Part shown: one piece after another, positions 43,598-51,349 of the stretch
Layout of the letters: every line of letters begins with the position of its first letter
Numbering within the stretch: the first letter of the stretch is position 1
NCBI GenBank assembly: GCA_026414975.1
Contig: JAOAHZ010000002.1
Span: 1-64,000 of the forward strand
Source of the DNA: Bacteroidia bacterium
GTDB lineage: Bacteria; Bacteroidota; Bacteroidia; SpSt-205
Direction: 5' to 3'
Length of the DNA: 64,000 bases
The notes under the pieces: model-generated
The model's input: the letters and a program-made list of their open reading frames with translations, nothing else
The model's database searches: none
What the model was told of the DNA's origin: nothing
Program-made: the position numbers and the translations under genes

Positions 43598-43656
43598 GCT
43601 GCCTTCCGGAGTCGAACCGGCCTTCCCCTTTAGGGAGCTCCCCGAGCTATGACAGC
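43598..43656 (-). ncRNA. tRNA-like fold without anticodon arm in the tuf leader
   Basis: A 59-base element that can form a closing stem GCTGTC/GGCAGC (one G-U), a D-arm-like hairpin AGCTC-GGG-GAGCT, a short hairpin CCC-TAAAG-GGG, and a T-arm-like hairpin CCGG-TTCGACT-CCGG with a canonical T-loop. It starts with the AT-AGCTC order of a tRNA D-arm. No 5-bp/7-base anticodon arm can be drawn, so it is not a normal tRNA. It may be a decayed tRNA gene or a tRNA mimic that serves as a processing or regulatory handle. Confidence 0.6.
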
Positions 43657-43667
43657 CGAAAGCGGTG

Positions 43668-43675
43668 CAAAGGTA
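43668..43675 (-). promoter_or_regulatory. TAnnTTTG box of tuf
   Basis: TACCTTTG, 11 bases before the closing stem of the tRNA-like element; the predicted transcript starts near 43663. A T-rich run precedes it, and TTG further upstream is a candidate -33 element. Confidence 0.65.
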
Positions 43676-43703
43676 AAAAAAATTCATCACACAAGCCCTA
43701 TCC

Positions 43704-44303
43704 TCAGCCCCCGAAATAGAAGGCAAGTCGAAGCGTAAACCAGAGGGGATTTATGCGCCCTCCTTTGGATGACTTGATATTGATGAAGCTGTATGCTGTT
43801 CGCAAATCCACCGCGAAAGGTGTATCGCCTTCATAAGAGAAGCCTAACCCCCCTAAAAGCGAGCCGGCATATCGGTTGTATAAGCTGGCGTTATTTGAAA
43901 AGCTGCCTCCATCGGGCTTAGACCTGGCTGATAAGAGGATATCAGCTTGGGCCCCTACCGAGGCAGTAAGACCTGCTCCCGCTTCTCCAATAGGCAGCCA
44001 TTGGACTCGCACATAAAGAGGTACTTGAAGAGTAAGAAGGCGATTAGTGGAACGGGTCGTCGTCTGAGCTGCCCCACCCTCCTCTTCACGCCACCCAGCT
44101 AAGGAGCCCAACAAGTCCATGCCTATCACAGCCATTTCGGTGAAAAAGACTTCCCCAGAGATACCTCCAGCAAACCCCGTAACAAAGTAGTCTTTGCGCA
44201 TTTCTCCTTTTGCGCTGGTGGCTTGCGGTGCCAAAACCACCCCGATCCGAGCTTGGGCCCACAGAATACCTAAGAAAGCTACGAGTAGTACTAACTGGCT
44301 CAT
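43704..44303 (-). CDS. Outer membrane beta-barrel protein
   Basis: A 199-residue protein with a signal peptide (LVLLVAFLGILWAQA) and a series of alternating hydrophobic/polar strands ending in an aromatic residue followed by two Gly (RLAFYFGG), as in porin-like small barrels of Bacteroidota. The function is unknown. The ATG is only 4 bases after the last base of tRNA-Thr, so the two are on one transcript with no leader of its own. It sits between tRNA-Thr and tuf, which are adjacent in many bacteria, suggesting that it was inserted between them. Confidence 0.75.
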   Translation of the reverse strand: MSQLVLLVAFLGILWAQARIGVVLAPQATSAKGEMRKDYFVTGFAGGISGEVFFTEMAVIGMDLLGSLAGWREEEGGAAQTTTRSTNRLLTLQVPLYVRVQWLPIGEAGAGLTASVGAQADILLSARSKPDGGSFSNNASLYNRYAGSLLGGLGFSYEGDTPFAVDLRTAYSFINIKSSKGGRINPLWFTLRLAFYFGG

Positions 44304-44307
44304 GTAG

Positions 44308-44379
44308 AGCCATCGGCCGGGATCGAACCGGCGACCTCTTCCTTACCAAGGAAGTGCTCTGCCGCTGAGCTACGATGGC
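44308..44379 (-). tRNA. tRNA-Thr (GGT anticodon)
   Basis: A 72-base cloverleaf with acceptor GCCATCG/CGATGGC, D-arm GCTC/GAGC, anticodon stem CTTCC/GGAAG with loop TTGGTAA (anticodon GGT), T-arm GCCGG-TTCGATC-CCGGC and discriminator T. CCA is not encoded: CTAC and the ATG of the barrel gene follow. Confidence 0.97.
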
Positions 44380-44388
44380 CTCCCACCG

Positions 44389-44396
44389 CAAAAGTA
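44389..44396 (-). promoter_or_regulatory. TAnnTTTG box of tRNA-Thr
   Basis: TACTTTTG ends 9 bases before the tRNA-Thr 5' end. Confidence 0.6.
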
Positions 44397-44429
44397 CGAC
44401 TTTTCTCGTAGATGAAGCTCCCTTTGAGT

Positions 44430-44437
44430 TAACTTTG
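44430..44437 (+). promoter_or_regulatory. TAnnTTTG box 4 bases before lolA-like gene
   Basis: TAACTTTG, then AGGC, then ATG at 44442. Confidence 0.65.
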
Positions 44438-44441
44438 AGGC

Positions 44442-45071
44442 ATGCGTTACACCGCCCTGTATGTCGCTCTCGTATGGGCTCAAGTAGACCCTAAAGCAGA
44501 CCACCTCATTCGCAACTCTCGGAAAAAGTTGAAAGCCATGGATTACATGACAGTCCAGTTTTCTTACACGATGGAAAACTACGCTGACACTACTCAGAAG
44601 CGCATTGCGCGCACAGGTATATTTCGATACCGCCCTAAACATAACAAGTTCGTTGTAGATTTAGGCGACATGGCCGTGCTCTCAGATGGCAAGACCGTGT
44701 GGCAGTTTCTCAAAAAAGAGAAAGAGGTGAATATCTCTACTTACGACCCCAAGGAGAGTTTCAGTTTAGAGCGAGTATTTCGGATTTACGAAGAAGACAT
44801 GAAAGTCAGGCTGGATAAGACCGAAACCTACAAGGGACGCACGACCCATAAAATATCTCTTTTCCCCATCAGCGATGTTACAGACTACTTCCGCATAGAG
44901 GTATGGGTGGATGCTCAGAGCGAACTGCCTCAACGCATGCGCATTTCCAATCGAGACGGTACGGTCGTTGAATACGAACTCAAAAACTATGATACGCGCC
45001 CCATTCCCGACTCGGTGTTTGTATTTGATACAAAGCAGCACCCCGGCGTGAAAGTGATAGATTTACGATGA
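44442..45071 (+). CDS. LolA-family outer membrane lipoprotein carrier
   Basis: A 209-residue periplasmic protein with a short signal peptide (YTALYVALVWAQ) and the LolA fold: MTVQFSYTMENYADT, GIFRYRPKHNKFVVDL, SDGKTVWQFLKK, then the late GRTTHKISLFP and RIEVWVDAQSELPQRM. It is expected to carry lipoproteins across the periplasm to the outer membrane. The ATG is 4 bases after the promoter box. The stop overlaps the start of pyrF by four bases, forming an operon. Confidence 0.88.
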   Translation: MRYTALYVALVWAQVDPKADHLIRNSRKKLKAMDYMTVQFSYTMENYADTTQKRIARTGIFRYRPKHNKFVVDLGDMAVLSDGKTVWQFLKKEKEVNISTYDPKESFSLERVFRIYEEDMKVRLDKTETYKGRTTHKISLFPISDVTDYFRIEVWVDAQSELPQRMRISNRDGTVVEYELKNYDTRPIPDSVFVFDTKQHPGVKVIDLR

Positions 45072-45832
45072 GCCCCGCCCAGCTTTATGAATCTATACTC
45101 CAAAAGCAAAGCCTGCTTTGTGTGGCTTTAGACCCTTCTGAAGTTGCCTTTTCAGCCGAAACACCCCTATCACCTGAGCGAGCCGAGCATCGTCTTTATG
45201 AAGTCATAGAGAAAACCACCCCCTATGCTGTCGCTTACAAGCTGAACACGGCTTTCTACGAACGCTGGGGGGAAAAAGGCTGGGAGCTACTGCGGCGGGT
45301 GCGAGAGGCTTTGCCTTCTGACTGTCTATGCATCGCTGACGCCAAACGAGGAGACATCGCTCATACCAACCGATACTACGCTCAAGCGTTCTATGAGGAA
45401 CTCAAGTTTGATGCGCTTACCGTCCATGTGTATATGGGGTGGGAAGCCCTAAGTCCCTTCTTAGAGTACAGGGACAAATGGGTGTTTGGATTACTGAGGA
45501 CGACGGAGGCAGCTCCATGGCAGACAAGCATATGGCGCAGGGTCATAGAAGAGGCTCCTCTAAATACTGCAGCCACAATTGGGTGGGTTTGGGGGGCTCA
45601 CTATGGACCGGAGCTTTGGGAACTTCGGCAGATACGACCTAACGACTGGCTGCTTATCCCAGGCTTTGGAGCTCAAGGAGGAGAGTTGGCTAAAGAAACC
45701 CCTGCCTTCCCGGCCCTCATCACCGTCGGACGAACGCTTCTACAGCAGCCGGAAGCAGCGGCTGAATGGGCAGCTCGATCAGCTTGCTTCTTGCCGACTT
45801 CTGAGGCGACGGGGAGATTCGAACTCCCGTAA
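45068..45832 (+). CDS. pyrF: Orotidine 5'-phosphate decarboxylase (type 2)
   Basis: A 254-residue enzyme that makes UMP in pyrimidine synthesis. It shows LLCVALDPSE near the N-terminus, the catalytic DAKRGDIAHTN (Asp-Lys-x-x-Asp type), LTVHVYMGWEAL, IPGFGAQGGEL and VGRTLLQ, matching the longer type 2 form. The last ten codons lie antisense over the 3' part of tRNA-Cys, so the C-terminal tail (SEATGRFELP) is dictated by tRNA sequence. It is coupled to the lolA-like gene through ATGA. Confidence 0.93.
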   Translation: MSPAQLYESILQKQSLLCVALDPSEVAFSAETPLSPERAEHRLYEVIEKTTPYAVAYKLNTAFYERWGEKGWELLRRVREALPSDCLCIADAKRGDIAHTNRYYAQAFYEELKFDALTVHVYMGWEALSPFLEYRDKWVFGLLRTTEAAPWQTSIWRRVIEEAPLNTAATIGWVWGAHYGPELWELRQIRPNDWLLIPGFGAQGGELAKETPAFPALITVGRTLLQQPEAAAEWAARSACFLPTSEATGRFELP

Positions 45833-45874
45833 AGGGTTTTGCAGACCCGTGCCTAACCGCTCGGCCACGTCGCC
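45804..45874 (-). tRNA. tRNA-Cys (GCA anticodon)
   Basis: A 71-base cloverleaf with acceptor GGCGACG/CGTCGCC, D-arm GCC/GGC, anticodon loop CTGCAAA (anticodon GCA) on a stem whose outermost pair is mismatched, T-arm GGGAG-TTCGAAT-CTCCC and discriminator T. CCA is not encoded. Its 3' 29 bases overlap the end of pyrF on the other strand. Confidence 0.95.
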
Positions 45875-45881
45875 GCTTAGG

Positions 45882-45889
45882 CAAATATA
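45882..45889 (-). promoter_or_regulatory. TAnnTTTG box of tRNA-Cys
   Basis: TATATTTG ends 7 bases before the tRNA-Cys 5' end. Confidence 0.65.
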
Positions 45890-45896
45890 CAGCCCC

Positions 45897-46601
45897 TCAC
45901 TCATACGCAAGGAGCTTGAGAGGATCCAGGGCTACGCTCCCCAGCCAAGTCTCAATGTGTAAATGCGGAGCGGTAGAATAAACACCCAGCCCCCCAGCGG
46001 AAGCAATGATATCGCCTCCTCGTACCTTTTCCCCCACCCGACGCAGTAAGCGCGAATTGTGCTTATAGATAGAAACCAGCCCATTCGGATGTTGGAGAGC
46101 TATCACATATCCCGTCTCACGAGAGTACTCAGCAAATATCACCGTGCCTTCCGCAATAGCCAGTACAGGATCGCCCCCTCCACAAGTAATATCCACTCCC
46201 CAGTGATCTCTTGCAGGCTGAAATCGTCTCGTTACCTGGCCCTCCACGGGCAAGACATATTGCCCTGACTGAAGGGTAGGGATCAAAGGCAGCGTAGGTA
46301 TCTGAGGACTAGCTCGCATCACCGACTCTAAGCTGCGCAGCTCTTCTATCACCGCTGTGTGATGAGAGAACTTCTGCTCAAGCTGATGGACCCGTTCCAA
46401 GAGCTGGGTGTATCTCTGACGAAACGACCGAGTCGGGTATCCCGGAATCGTATAGCGAAGGGGTGTATAGGCAAAGAAAAGCCACATAAATAGCAGACAT
46501 CCCATCCCCACGAGCCCCCAGGCCCACAGAGGAAGGCGTAATTCCCGTCGGGTCGTACCTTCATCGGCTATCCAGAGTAGCCTGTACTGAGAGCGCCACA
46601 T
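45897..46601 (-). CDS. M23 family metallopeptidase (membrane-anchored)
   Basis: A 234-residue protein with one N-terminal transmembrane helix (LWAWGLVGMGCLLFMWLFFA near 25-45), a coiled-coil stretch (about 65-95) and a C-terminal LytM/M23 domain. Zinc ligands are visible as His/Asp in DHWGVD and His in HLHIE. Such enzymes cut peptidoglycan cross-bridges or activate other cell-wall hydrolases. The ATG is 4 bases after a promoter box that is fused to the stop codon of the aminotransferase gene. Confidence 0.88.
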   Translation of the reverse strand: MWRSQYRLLWIADEGTTRRELRLPLWAWGLVGMGCLLFMWLFFAYTPLRYTIPGYPTRSFRQRYTQLLERVHQLEQKFSHHTAVIEELRSLESVMRASPQIPTLPLIPTLQSGQYVLPVEGQVTRRFQPARDHWGVDITCGGGDPVLAIAEGTVIFAEYSRETGYVIALQHPNGLVSIYKHNSRLLRRVGEKVRGGDIIASAGGLGVYSTAPHLHIETWLGSVALDPLKLLAYE

Positions 46602-46605
46602 GCCT

Positions 46606-46613
46606 CAAATCTA
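46606..46613 (-). promoter_or_regulatory. TAnnTTTG box fused to the aminotransferase stop codon
   Basis: TAGATTTG: its TAG is the stop of the upstream gene. AGGC and the M23 peptidase ATG follow, a spacing of 4. Confidence 0.65.
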
Positions 46614-47828
46614 CAAGGCCTGCAGAGCTTCTAAGAGCCGGTCCAACTCCCAGAGAGCCGTATATACATGAGGCGTGATGCGAATCCCCTGAAGCCCCGC
46701 CCAGTCTATGCCTACCACCAGGAGGCGATACTTCTCTAAAAGGTGATCCGCCAACCTTTGAGGGGTCCAGCCTTCTACTTGGATGGTGGCTAGGGCTCCA
46801 GCAAGTCGCTCTGGTGTGAGCGACCGAACCTTAGGCATCTTAAGAGCCTCACTGAGCCAATATCGCCGAAGAAAGCGGAGTCGCTCTGACTTCCGCTGAA
46901 TCCCCATTCGCTCATGAAAATCCAAAGCCGCTGCGATAGCTTGTTCGGTCGGGATAGAACGGGTCCCTAAGTGCTCAAACTTACGAATATCGTCAGATTT
47001 TCTGTCAGGTGGGGCCGCAAAAAGAGGCCAAATGTCCTTAATTCGTTCCTTTCTCACATACAGCAGACCAGTGCCAAAAGGCGCACACAACCATTTGTGT
47101 AGGCTAACTCCCGCCGCATCACACCCCATAGCGTGAAAGTCCAAGGGAATATGAGCATAGCTATGGGCCGCATCTACAATGGTAAATAGGCCTCGGCGAC
47201 GAGCCTCTTTGATGATTTGTTCTACGGGCACGATCTGTCCGGTCCAGTTGATGAGATGGGTCAAGTGTATCACGCGAGTACGGGTCGTTATCGCATCTAA
47301 ATAGGGAGCTATCAGCTTCTCCTCATCATCGGATGGGAGCAGAAGTCGTACCCAGCGAACCTTTATTTTGTCTCGAGCCTCGCGCTGCTTCCACGCAGCG
47401 ACCATACTGGGGTAGTCGCTCTCAGCTGCAATAACTTCATCCCCAGCCCGTAAATCTAACCCAAAAATGACTGTTTCCAAGGCCTCCGTGGAGTTACGAA
47501 CGATAGCGATTTCTTCGGGATCGGCTCCGCCTATCGCTGCCAAGCGCTGCCGAATGGGCTCCTTCTGATCTTGAAGTCGCCACATCACATAAGCGGGTGC
47601 TTCATTCGCCGCAAGCTCCATCCTAAAAAGGGCCTCTACAACACTGCGCGGATGAGGTGAAACCCCACCATTATTCAGATTGATGATAGAGGGATGAAGC
47701 ATGAACTCAGCTCGTATGGCACGCCAAAAATCCTCCTCGTCAGAAGGCTCCGATAGAGAAGTAGGCGATTCCACCTTAGGAATCAAAGGTAGGCTGAGCA
47801 GGCTCCCCAAAAAAGTCCGCCGGTCCAT
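46611..47828 (-). CDS. Class V aminotransferase-fold PLP enzyme with an export leader
   Basis: A 405-residue PLP enzyme related to isopenicillin-N epimerase and cysteine desulfurase-like proteins. It shows LNNGGVSPHPRSV, RNSTEALETVIFGL, the PLP-binding DAAHSYAHIPLDFH and the Lys-bearing SLHKWLCAPFGTG near residue 245. The N-terminus (MDRRTFLGSLLSLPLIP) is a Tat-type leader, so the folded, cofactor-loaded enzyme is probably exported. The substrate is unknown. The ATG is 5 bases after TAGATTTG. Confidence 0.85.
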   Translation of the reverse strand: MDRRTFLGSLLSLPLIPKVESPTSLSEPSDEEDFWRAIRAEFMLHPSIINLNNGGVSPHPRSVVEALFRMELAANEAPAYVMWRLQDQKEPIRQRLAAIGGADPEEIAIVRNSTEALETVIFGLDLRAGDEVIAAESDYPSMVAAWKQREARDKIKVRWVRLLLPSDDEEKLIAPYLDAITTRTRVIHLTHLINWTGQIVPVEQIIKEARRRGLFTIVDAAHSYAHIPLDFHAMGCDAAGVSLHKWLCAPFGTGLLYVRKERIKDIWPLFAAPPDRKSDDIRKFEHLGTRSIPTEQAIAAALDFHERMGIQRKSERLRFLRRYWLSEALKMPKVRSLTPERLAGALATIQVEGWTPQRLADHLLEKYRLLVVGIDWAGLQGIRITPHVYTALWELDRLLEALQAL

Positions 47829-47833
47829 CCAGT

Positions 47834-47841
47834 CAAATCTA
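47834..47841 (-). promoter_or_regulatory. TAnnTTTG box of the aminotransferase gene
   Basis: TAGATTTG, then ACTGG, then ATG at 47828. Confidence 0.6.
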
Positions 47842-47978
47842 AGCTATGGTCTGGATCAGAGGGCAAAGATCACCGCCATTAGGTCAAGAGAAACCTCTAC
47901 GCCTGTCTCCTTCAGAAGGACATCCAGTTTTGCCTCAGTTCTCGGGAAGAAGTACCTCTGTACCTCTCAGTCGTTCTA

Positions 47979-48935
47979 TCAGGCCACCTTTCTGATAAAC
48001 TGGCGGCGCTGGTATAGTAGCCTGTCCATAGCATATCGGGAGATGATGTAGGTGAAATAAGGCGAGTGCCACAACTTGACATAGTAGTGAAGGGGGCTAC
48101 TTGAATGGGGATAGACGGTCCAGTGATACCTTTTTCCGTTCCAAAGGATTAGCTGCACATCTGCCAGCGGGGAAAGCCCTGCTACTGAGTCAGCTGAGCC
48201 CAACTCATCGGCATAAAAAGGTCCAGTGTAAGCCATCAGGTATTCAGCTACCGAGAGCGAATCTATTGTTTCCCCTGTAGCCATGCGCCAGGACCCCTCT
48301 GGCATAGAGCGTTCCAATCGCCAGCTTTTATCCGGCTCGCCTGCATAATCTACCTGTATCGCTTGAAGGTCAGCGACACGAGCCGAGAAGACTTGATTCG
48401 GCTGCCACACATTCAAATCCGGATAATACCGAGAAGTCAAGTAGCCCTCCAGCCCAGGAAGGAAAACTTCATAAGGCTGGTCGCTGGCGGGCCTCAGCAT
48501 GTAAGTGGCCATCTGATCGGGTGTAGGACCACCGACATAAAAGCGCTCGGTTTGTCCATTTTGAAAGCGTAGAGTTACCTCTATTCGGTGTTCTCGAAGG
48601 AAAGTCAGGACATTCCGAAGGGCGCTTTGGGGAACGGGGGCTCGGGGTACCTGACCCGCAAGCGTCTTGAGGAGGGTCTGAACAGGTTGAGAAAAAGCCT
48701 CCAAGGTATCTCCGATAAGCCAGCCATTTGGAGTGCGGCGCAAATCTATCCGCCGAAAGATCGTGTCATTGTGCTTCTCCACCAAATGCACTTCTATAAT
48801 AGCTCCTGTGTCAGGAAAGGAAAATCGCCTGGCTGCTTCGGCGCGACGCTCAGCGATTTGGCCACCCCAGATCACCAACCCAATACCCCCTAAGAGGGTA
48901 AGGAGTAGCCCGACCGATGCCCAGTTTAGTTTCAT
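47979..48935 (-). CDS. DUF4340-type membrane protein of the gldFG operon
   Basis: A 318-residue protein with one N-terminal transmembrane helix (VGLLLTLLGGIGLVIWGG) and a beta-rich extracytoplasmic domain resembling DUF4340 (VHLVEKHNDTIFRRIDLRR, WLIGD, then FYVGGPTPDQMATYMLR). DUF4340 proteins are regularly encoded next to gldF/gldG-type ABC transporter genes. The function is unknown but is probably joined to that transporter. The start overlaps the gldG stop by four bases. Confidence 0.8.
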   Translation of the reverse strand: MKLNWASVGLLLTLLGGIGLVIWGGQIAERRAEAARRFSFPDTGAIIEVHLVEKHNDTIFRRIDLRRTPNGWLIGDTLEAFSQPVQTLLKTLAGQVPRAPVPQSALRNVLTFLREHRIEVTLRFQNGQTERFYVGGPTPDQMATYMLRPASDQPYEVFLPGLEGYLTSRYYPDLNVWQPNQVFSARVADLQAIQVDYAGEPDKSWRLERSMPEGSWRMATGETIDSLSVAEYLMAYTGPFYADELGSADSVAGLSPLADVQLILWNGKRYHWTVYPHSSSPLHYYVKLWHSPYFTYIISRYAMDRLLYQRRQFIRKVA

Positions 48936-50623
48936 ACCAGAGGACGCCTATACTTGTTTCGCCGCCAAAAGTATAGTCCCACCCCCAGCGCACTGATTAG
49001 AATGAGCGGCCCCCCCAGATTGATAACTTGAATAAGCAGAGAGTGTTTCCGAAGGATATCAGGAGCTAATCGGCGCAGTCGGACGCTTCGGCTGCGAACC
49101 TGGGTTAGGGTACTTTCCCCCGTCAAATAGTCTATGCAGTTCAGGAGAAAGGTGAGGTTATCCAAAGGAACGTAATCAGCCGCTCGGCCTTGTACCTCGG
49201 CGGGCAACGCGAACTCCCCATCCGTAATCCATAAAACTTTCCCAGGCAGACCAGAAGCAGGAAGAAACTTAGCCGTAGGGGGTTTCGGAGCAAAGGCATC
49301 CGTGGGCGGCTCCCGATCCTCAAAAACCGACCTAAATCGCCCCTCACTCAAAATCGCCATAGGGCGGAGGCCTTTACCCCGAAAGTTATCTGGATTCGGG
49401 GGATTTTTGATAGTCAAATCCACGCTGATCATCTGCGTACCCTTGATGGAGCGACTGAGAGGGGAGCTCAAAGCTAAGATAGTATGCTTGACCTCCGGAC
49501 GAGCAATCGTATCTACACTCCCCGCATACCGATACAAAATAGCATCTACCGTACGAGTGATAGGGTGCGGAGGTAACACATATACGATAGGGTAATACAG
49601 CCATTTTTCTGCCCCCCAAATCGGCCCATCGTAGGAGCCTCGGATTACCTCTATATACCCACACGAAAAATCCTGAACCAGATCATAAGCAGGCCGCCAT
49701 CCCCACCGAAAGAAAAGGTCATCCAAGTTAAGCTCGCGCAAAAGCACTAAGGCGGTGCCCTCACTGAGATTGATGCGATGATGATCCAGCAGCCATAAGA
49801 GGCGCCCCCCTCGCAGGAGGTACTGCTCCAGCTCGTACTTCTCTCGTTCAGTGAAGGCGCTATCTGGACCGATGATAAGTACAGCCGCAAAGCCCTCCCC
49901 CGACAAACGCTGCCTTAAGCTCTCGGGTAGGTAAGCCTTAGCAGGGGCAAGCGCTTGACCCTCTCGAACCCGTACGGGCAAAATCCGATAAAATCGCTCC
50001 AGTTCTGCACGTAGCTGAGGCATTTGCTCTAAAGTGTATTCACCGTGCCCTGAGAGTAGGCCCAAAATCGGCTTCTCTCCATAAGTCGCTATTTGGCGAA
50101 GGGCGGCTGCTATTTTGTATTCTACCTCTTGCTCAGCTTCCAAGAGGTCTATTTGTCCGTTTGGGCGCAGGTGCCCTTTCACTAAGTCTATCCAAATATC
50201 CTGCTGCCCACAACGCACCGTAGCAATCGGATAAAGGTACTGGCGACGCGTCTCCGTCTGAGAAACTCTTACATTTATGGGGATCGGTTGAACGCCTCGC
50301 TGCTTAAAGAGGCGTAGAACATCAGGATTTTTGGATGGGTTGATGAAAGTGTAGTTGAGAGGCTTGGGTGCCAGCGCCCGCATCTCCGCCAAAGTCGTCT
50401 CTACAGCTCGCTTGTAGCGCTGAACTGGGTAAGGGAAATCTCCTTCCAAATACACCGTTACATACACACTCTGAGGTAACCGCTTTAGAAGGACTTGCGT
50501 GCCTTGCGAGAGCGTATAACGCTTCTCTTCCGTCAAATCTACCCGTATAAAGTATCGCTGCCCCAACAGATACACAAGCACTACAGCAGCTAAAAGCGTG
50601 AAAAGGGCGACGATAGATTTCAT
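48932..50623 (-). CDS. gldG: Gliding-motility ABC transporter auxiliary component GldG
   Basis: A 563-residue protein with an N-terminal transmembrane helix (VALFTLLAAVVLVYLLG), the domain found in GldG and relatives (RVDLTEEKRYTLSQGTQVLL near the N-terminus, LLSGHGEYTLEQMPQLRAEL and IIGPDSAFTEREKYELEQYLLRGG in the middle) and a C-terminal transmembrane helix (LILISALGVGLYFW). In Flavobacterium, GldA-GldF-GldG form an ABC transporter needed for gliding. It overlaps gldF by four bases. Confidence 0.9.
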   Translation of the reverse strand: MKSIVALFTLLAAVVLVYLLGQRYFIRVDLTEEKRYTLSQGTQVLLKRLPQSVYVTVYLEGDFPYPVQRYKRAVETTLAEMRALAPKPLNYTFINPSKNPDVLRLFKQRGVQPIPINVRVSQTETRRQYLYPIATVRCGQQDIWIDLVKGHLRPNGQIDLLEAEQEVEYKIAAALRQIATYGEKPILGLLSGHGEYTLEQMPQLRAELERFYRILPVRVREGQALAPAKAYLPESLRQRLSGEGFAAVLIIGPDSAFTEREKYELEQYLLRGGRLLWLLDHHRINLSEGTALVLLRELNLDDLFFRWGWRPAYDLVQDFSCGYIEVIRGSYDGPIWGAEKWLYYPIVYVLPPHPITRTVDAILYRYAGSVDTIARPEVKHTILALSSPLSRSIKGTQMISVDLTIKNPPNPDNFRGKGLRPMAILSEGRFRSVFEDREPPTDAFAPKPPTAKFLPASGLPGKVLWITDGEFALPAEVQGRAADYVPLDNLTFLLNCIDYLTGESTLTQVRSRSVRLRRLAPDILRKHSLLIQVINLGGPLILISALGVGLYFWRRNKYRRPLV

Positions 50624-51345
50624 GGATGCTTCCGAGTGAGCTGAATGTGGGACAGTCCCAATCCTAAGGCTATCACGCTTAGAAAGTACAGAATGTCTCG
50701 GCTATCTAAAACACCCCGACTCAAACTTCGGTAGTGTTCCATCAGACTAAGCTGAGCCAGAAGCCCTTGCAGAAACCGCCCCACGGGCAGCTCCGAAGCA
50801 AACTCAAACCCAACGAGCCAGATAAAGCCCAACAGAAGGCCCAGAAGAAAGGCTATAATCGTATGCGCTGTCAGAGTAGAAGCCCAAAAGCCAAGGGCAG
50901 ACAAACAGAGCCCGAGCGCAAAAAGCCCTATGTAGGCCCCTTGAATAGCACCATGGTCTATGGCCCCTCGAGGCTGAGCTAACCACGAGATAGAAGCATA
51001 GAACACACCTGTGGGTACCAGGGCAAAACCTAATACCCCGGCCACGGCAAGGTACTTTGCCAAAATGATCTCCCACCGAGAAAGAGGGGCTGTGGCTAAG
51101 AGCTCATACGAACCCGTGCGAAACTCCTCTGAAAAACTGCGCATGGTAAGAGCTGGAGCTAAAAACAGCATGAACCACGGAGCGATGCTAAAGAAGGAGT
51201 CCATTTCGGCTGCTCCCGTTTGAATCACCCCACCTGAAAAAACCCAAAGGAATAGCCCTGTACCCACGAGAAAAATAGCCCACGTGAGATAGGCAATCAG
51301 AGAGTGCAGCAAGGCGAAAATCTCCTTGCGCCAAAGGGCAAACAC
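50620..51345 (-). CDS. gldF: Gliding-motility ABC transporter permease GldF
   Basis: A 241-residue ABC-2-type permease with six hydrophobic segments. The TMRSFSEEFRTGSYELLATAPLSRWEI stretch (after LFLAPAL) is typical of GldF-type permeases. It would pair with the ATPase GldA, which is not encoded nearby. The start is GTG, exactly 4 bases after a promoter box whose TAA is the stop codon of the preceding MFS gene. It is the first gene of gldF-gldG-DUF4340. Confidence 0.88.
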   Translation of the reverse strand: MFALWRKEIFALLHSLIAYLTWAIFLVGTGLFLWVFSGGVIQTGAAEMDSFFSIAPWFMLFLAPALTMRSFSEEFRTGSYELLATAPLSRWEIILAKYLAVAGVLGFALVPTGVFYASISWLAQPRGAIDHGAIQGAYIGLFALGLCLSALGFWASTLTAHTIIAFLLGLLLGFIWLVGFEFASELPVGRFLQGLLAQLSLMEHYRSLSRGVLDSRDILYFLSVIALGLGLSHIQLTRKHP

Positions 51346-51349
51346 AGCG

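Noticed and set aside
43598-43656. An ordinary tRNA gene upstream of tuf
   Set aside because: The T-loop and a D-arm-like hairpin are present, but no 5-bp anticodon stem with a 7-base loop can be drawn, and the element is 59 bases instead of about 72. It is reported as tRNA-like only.
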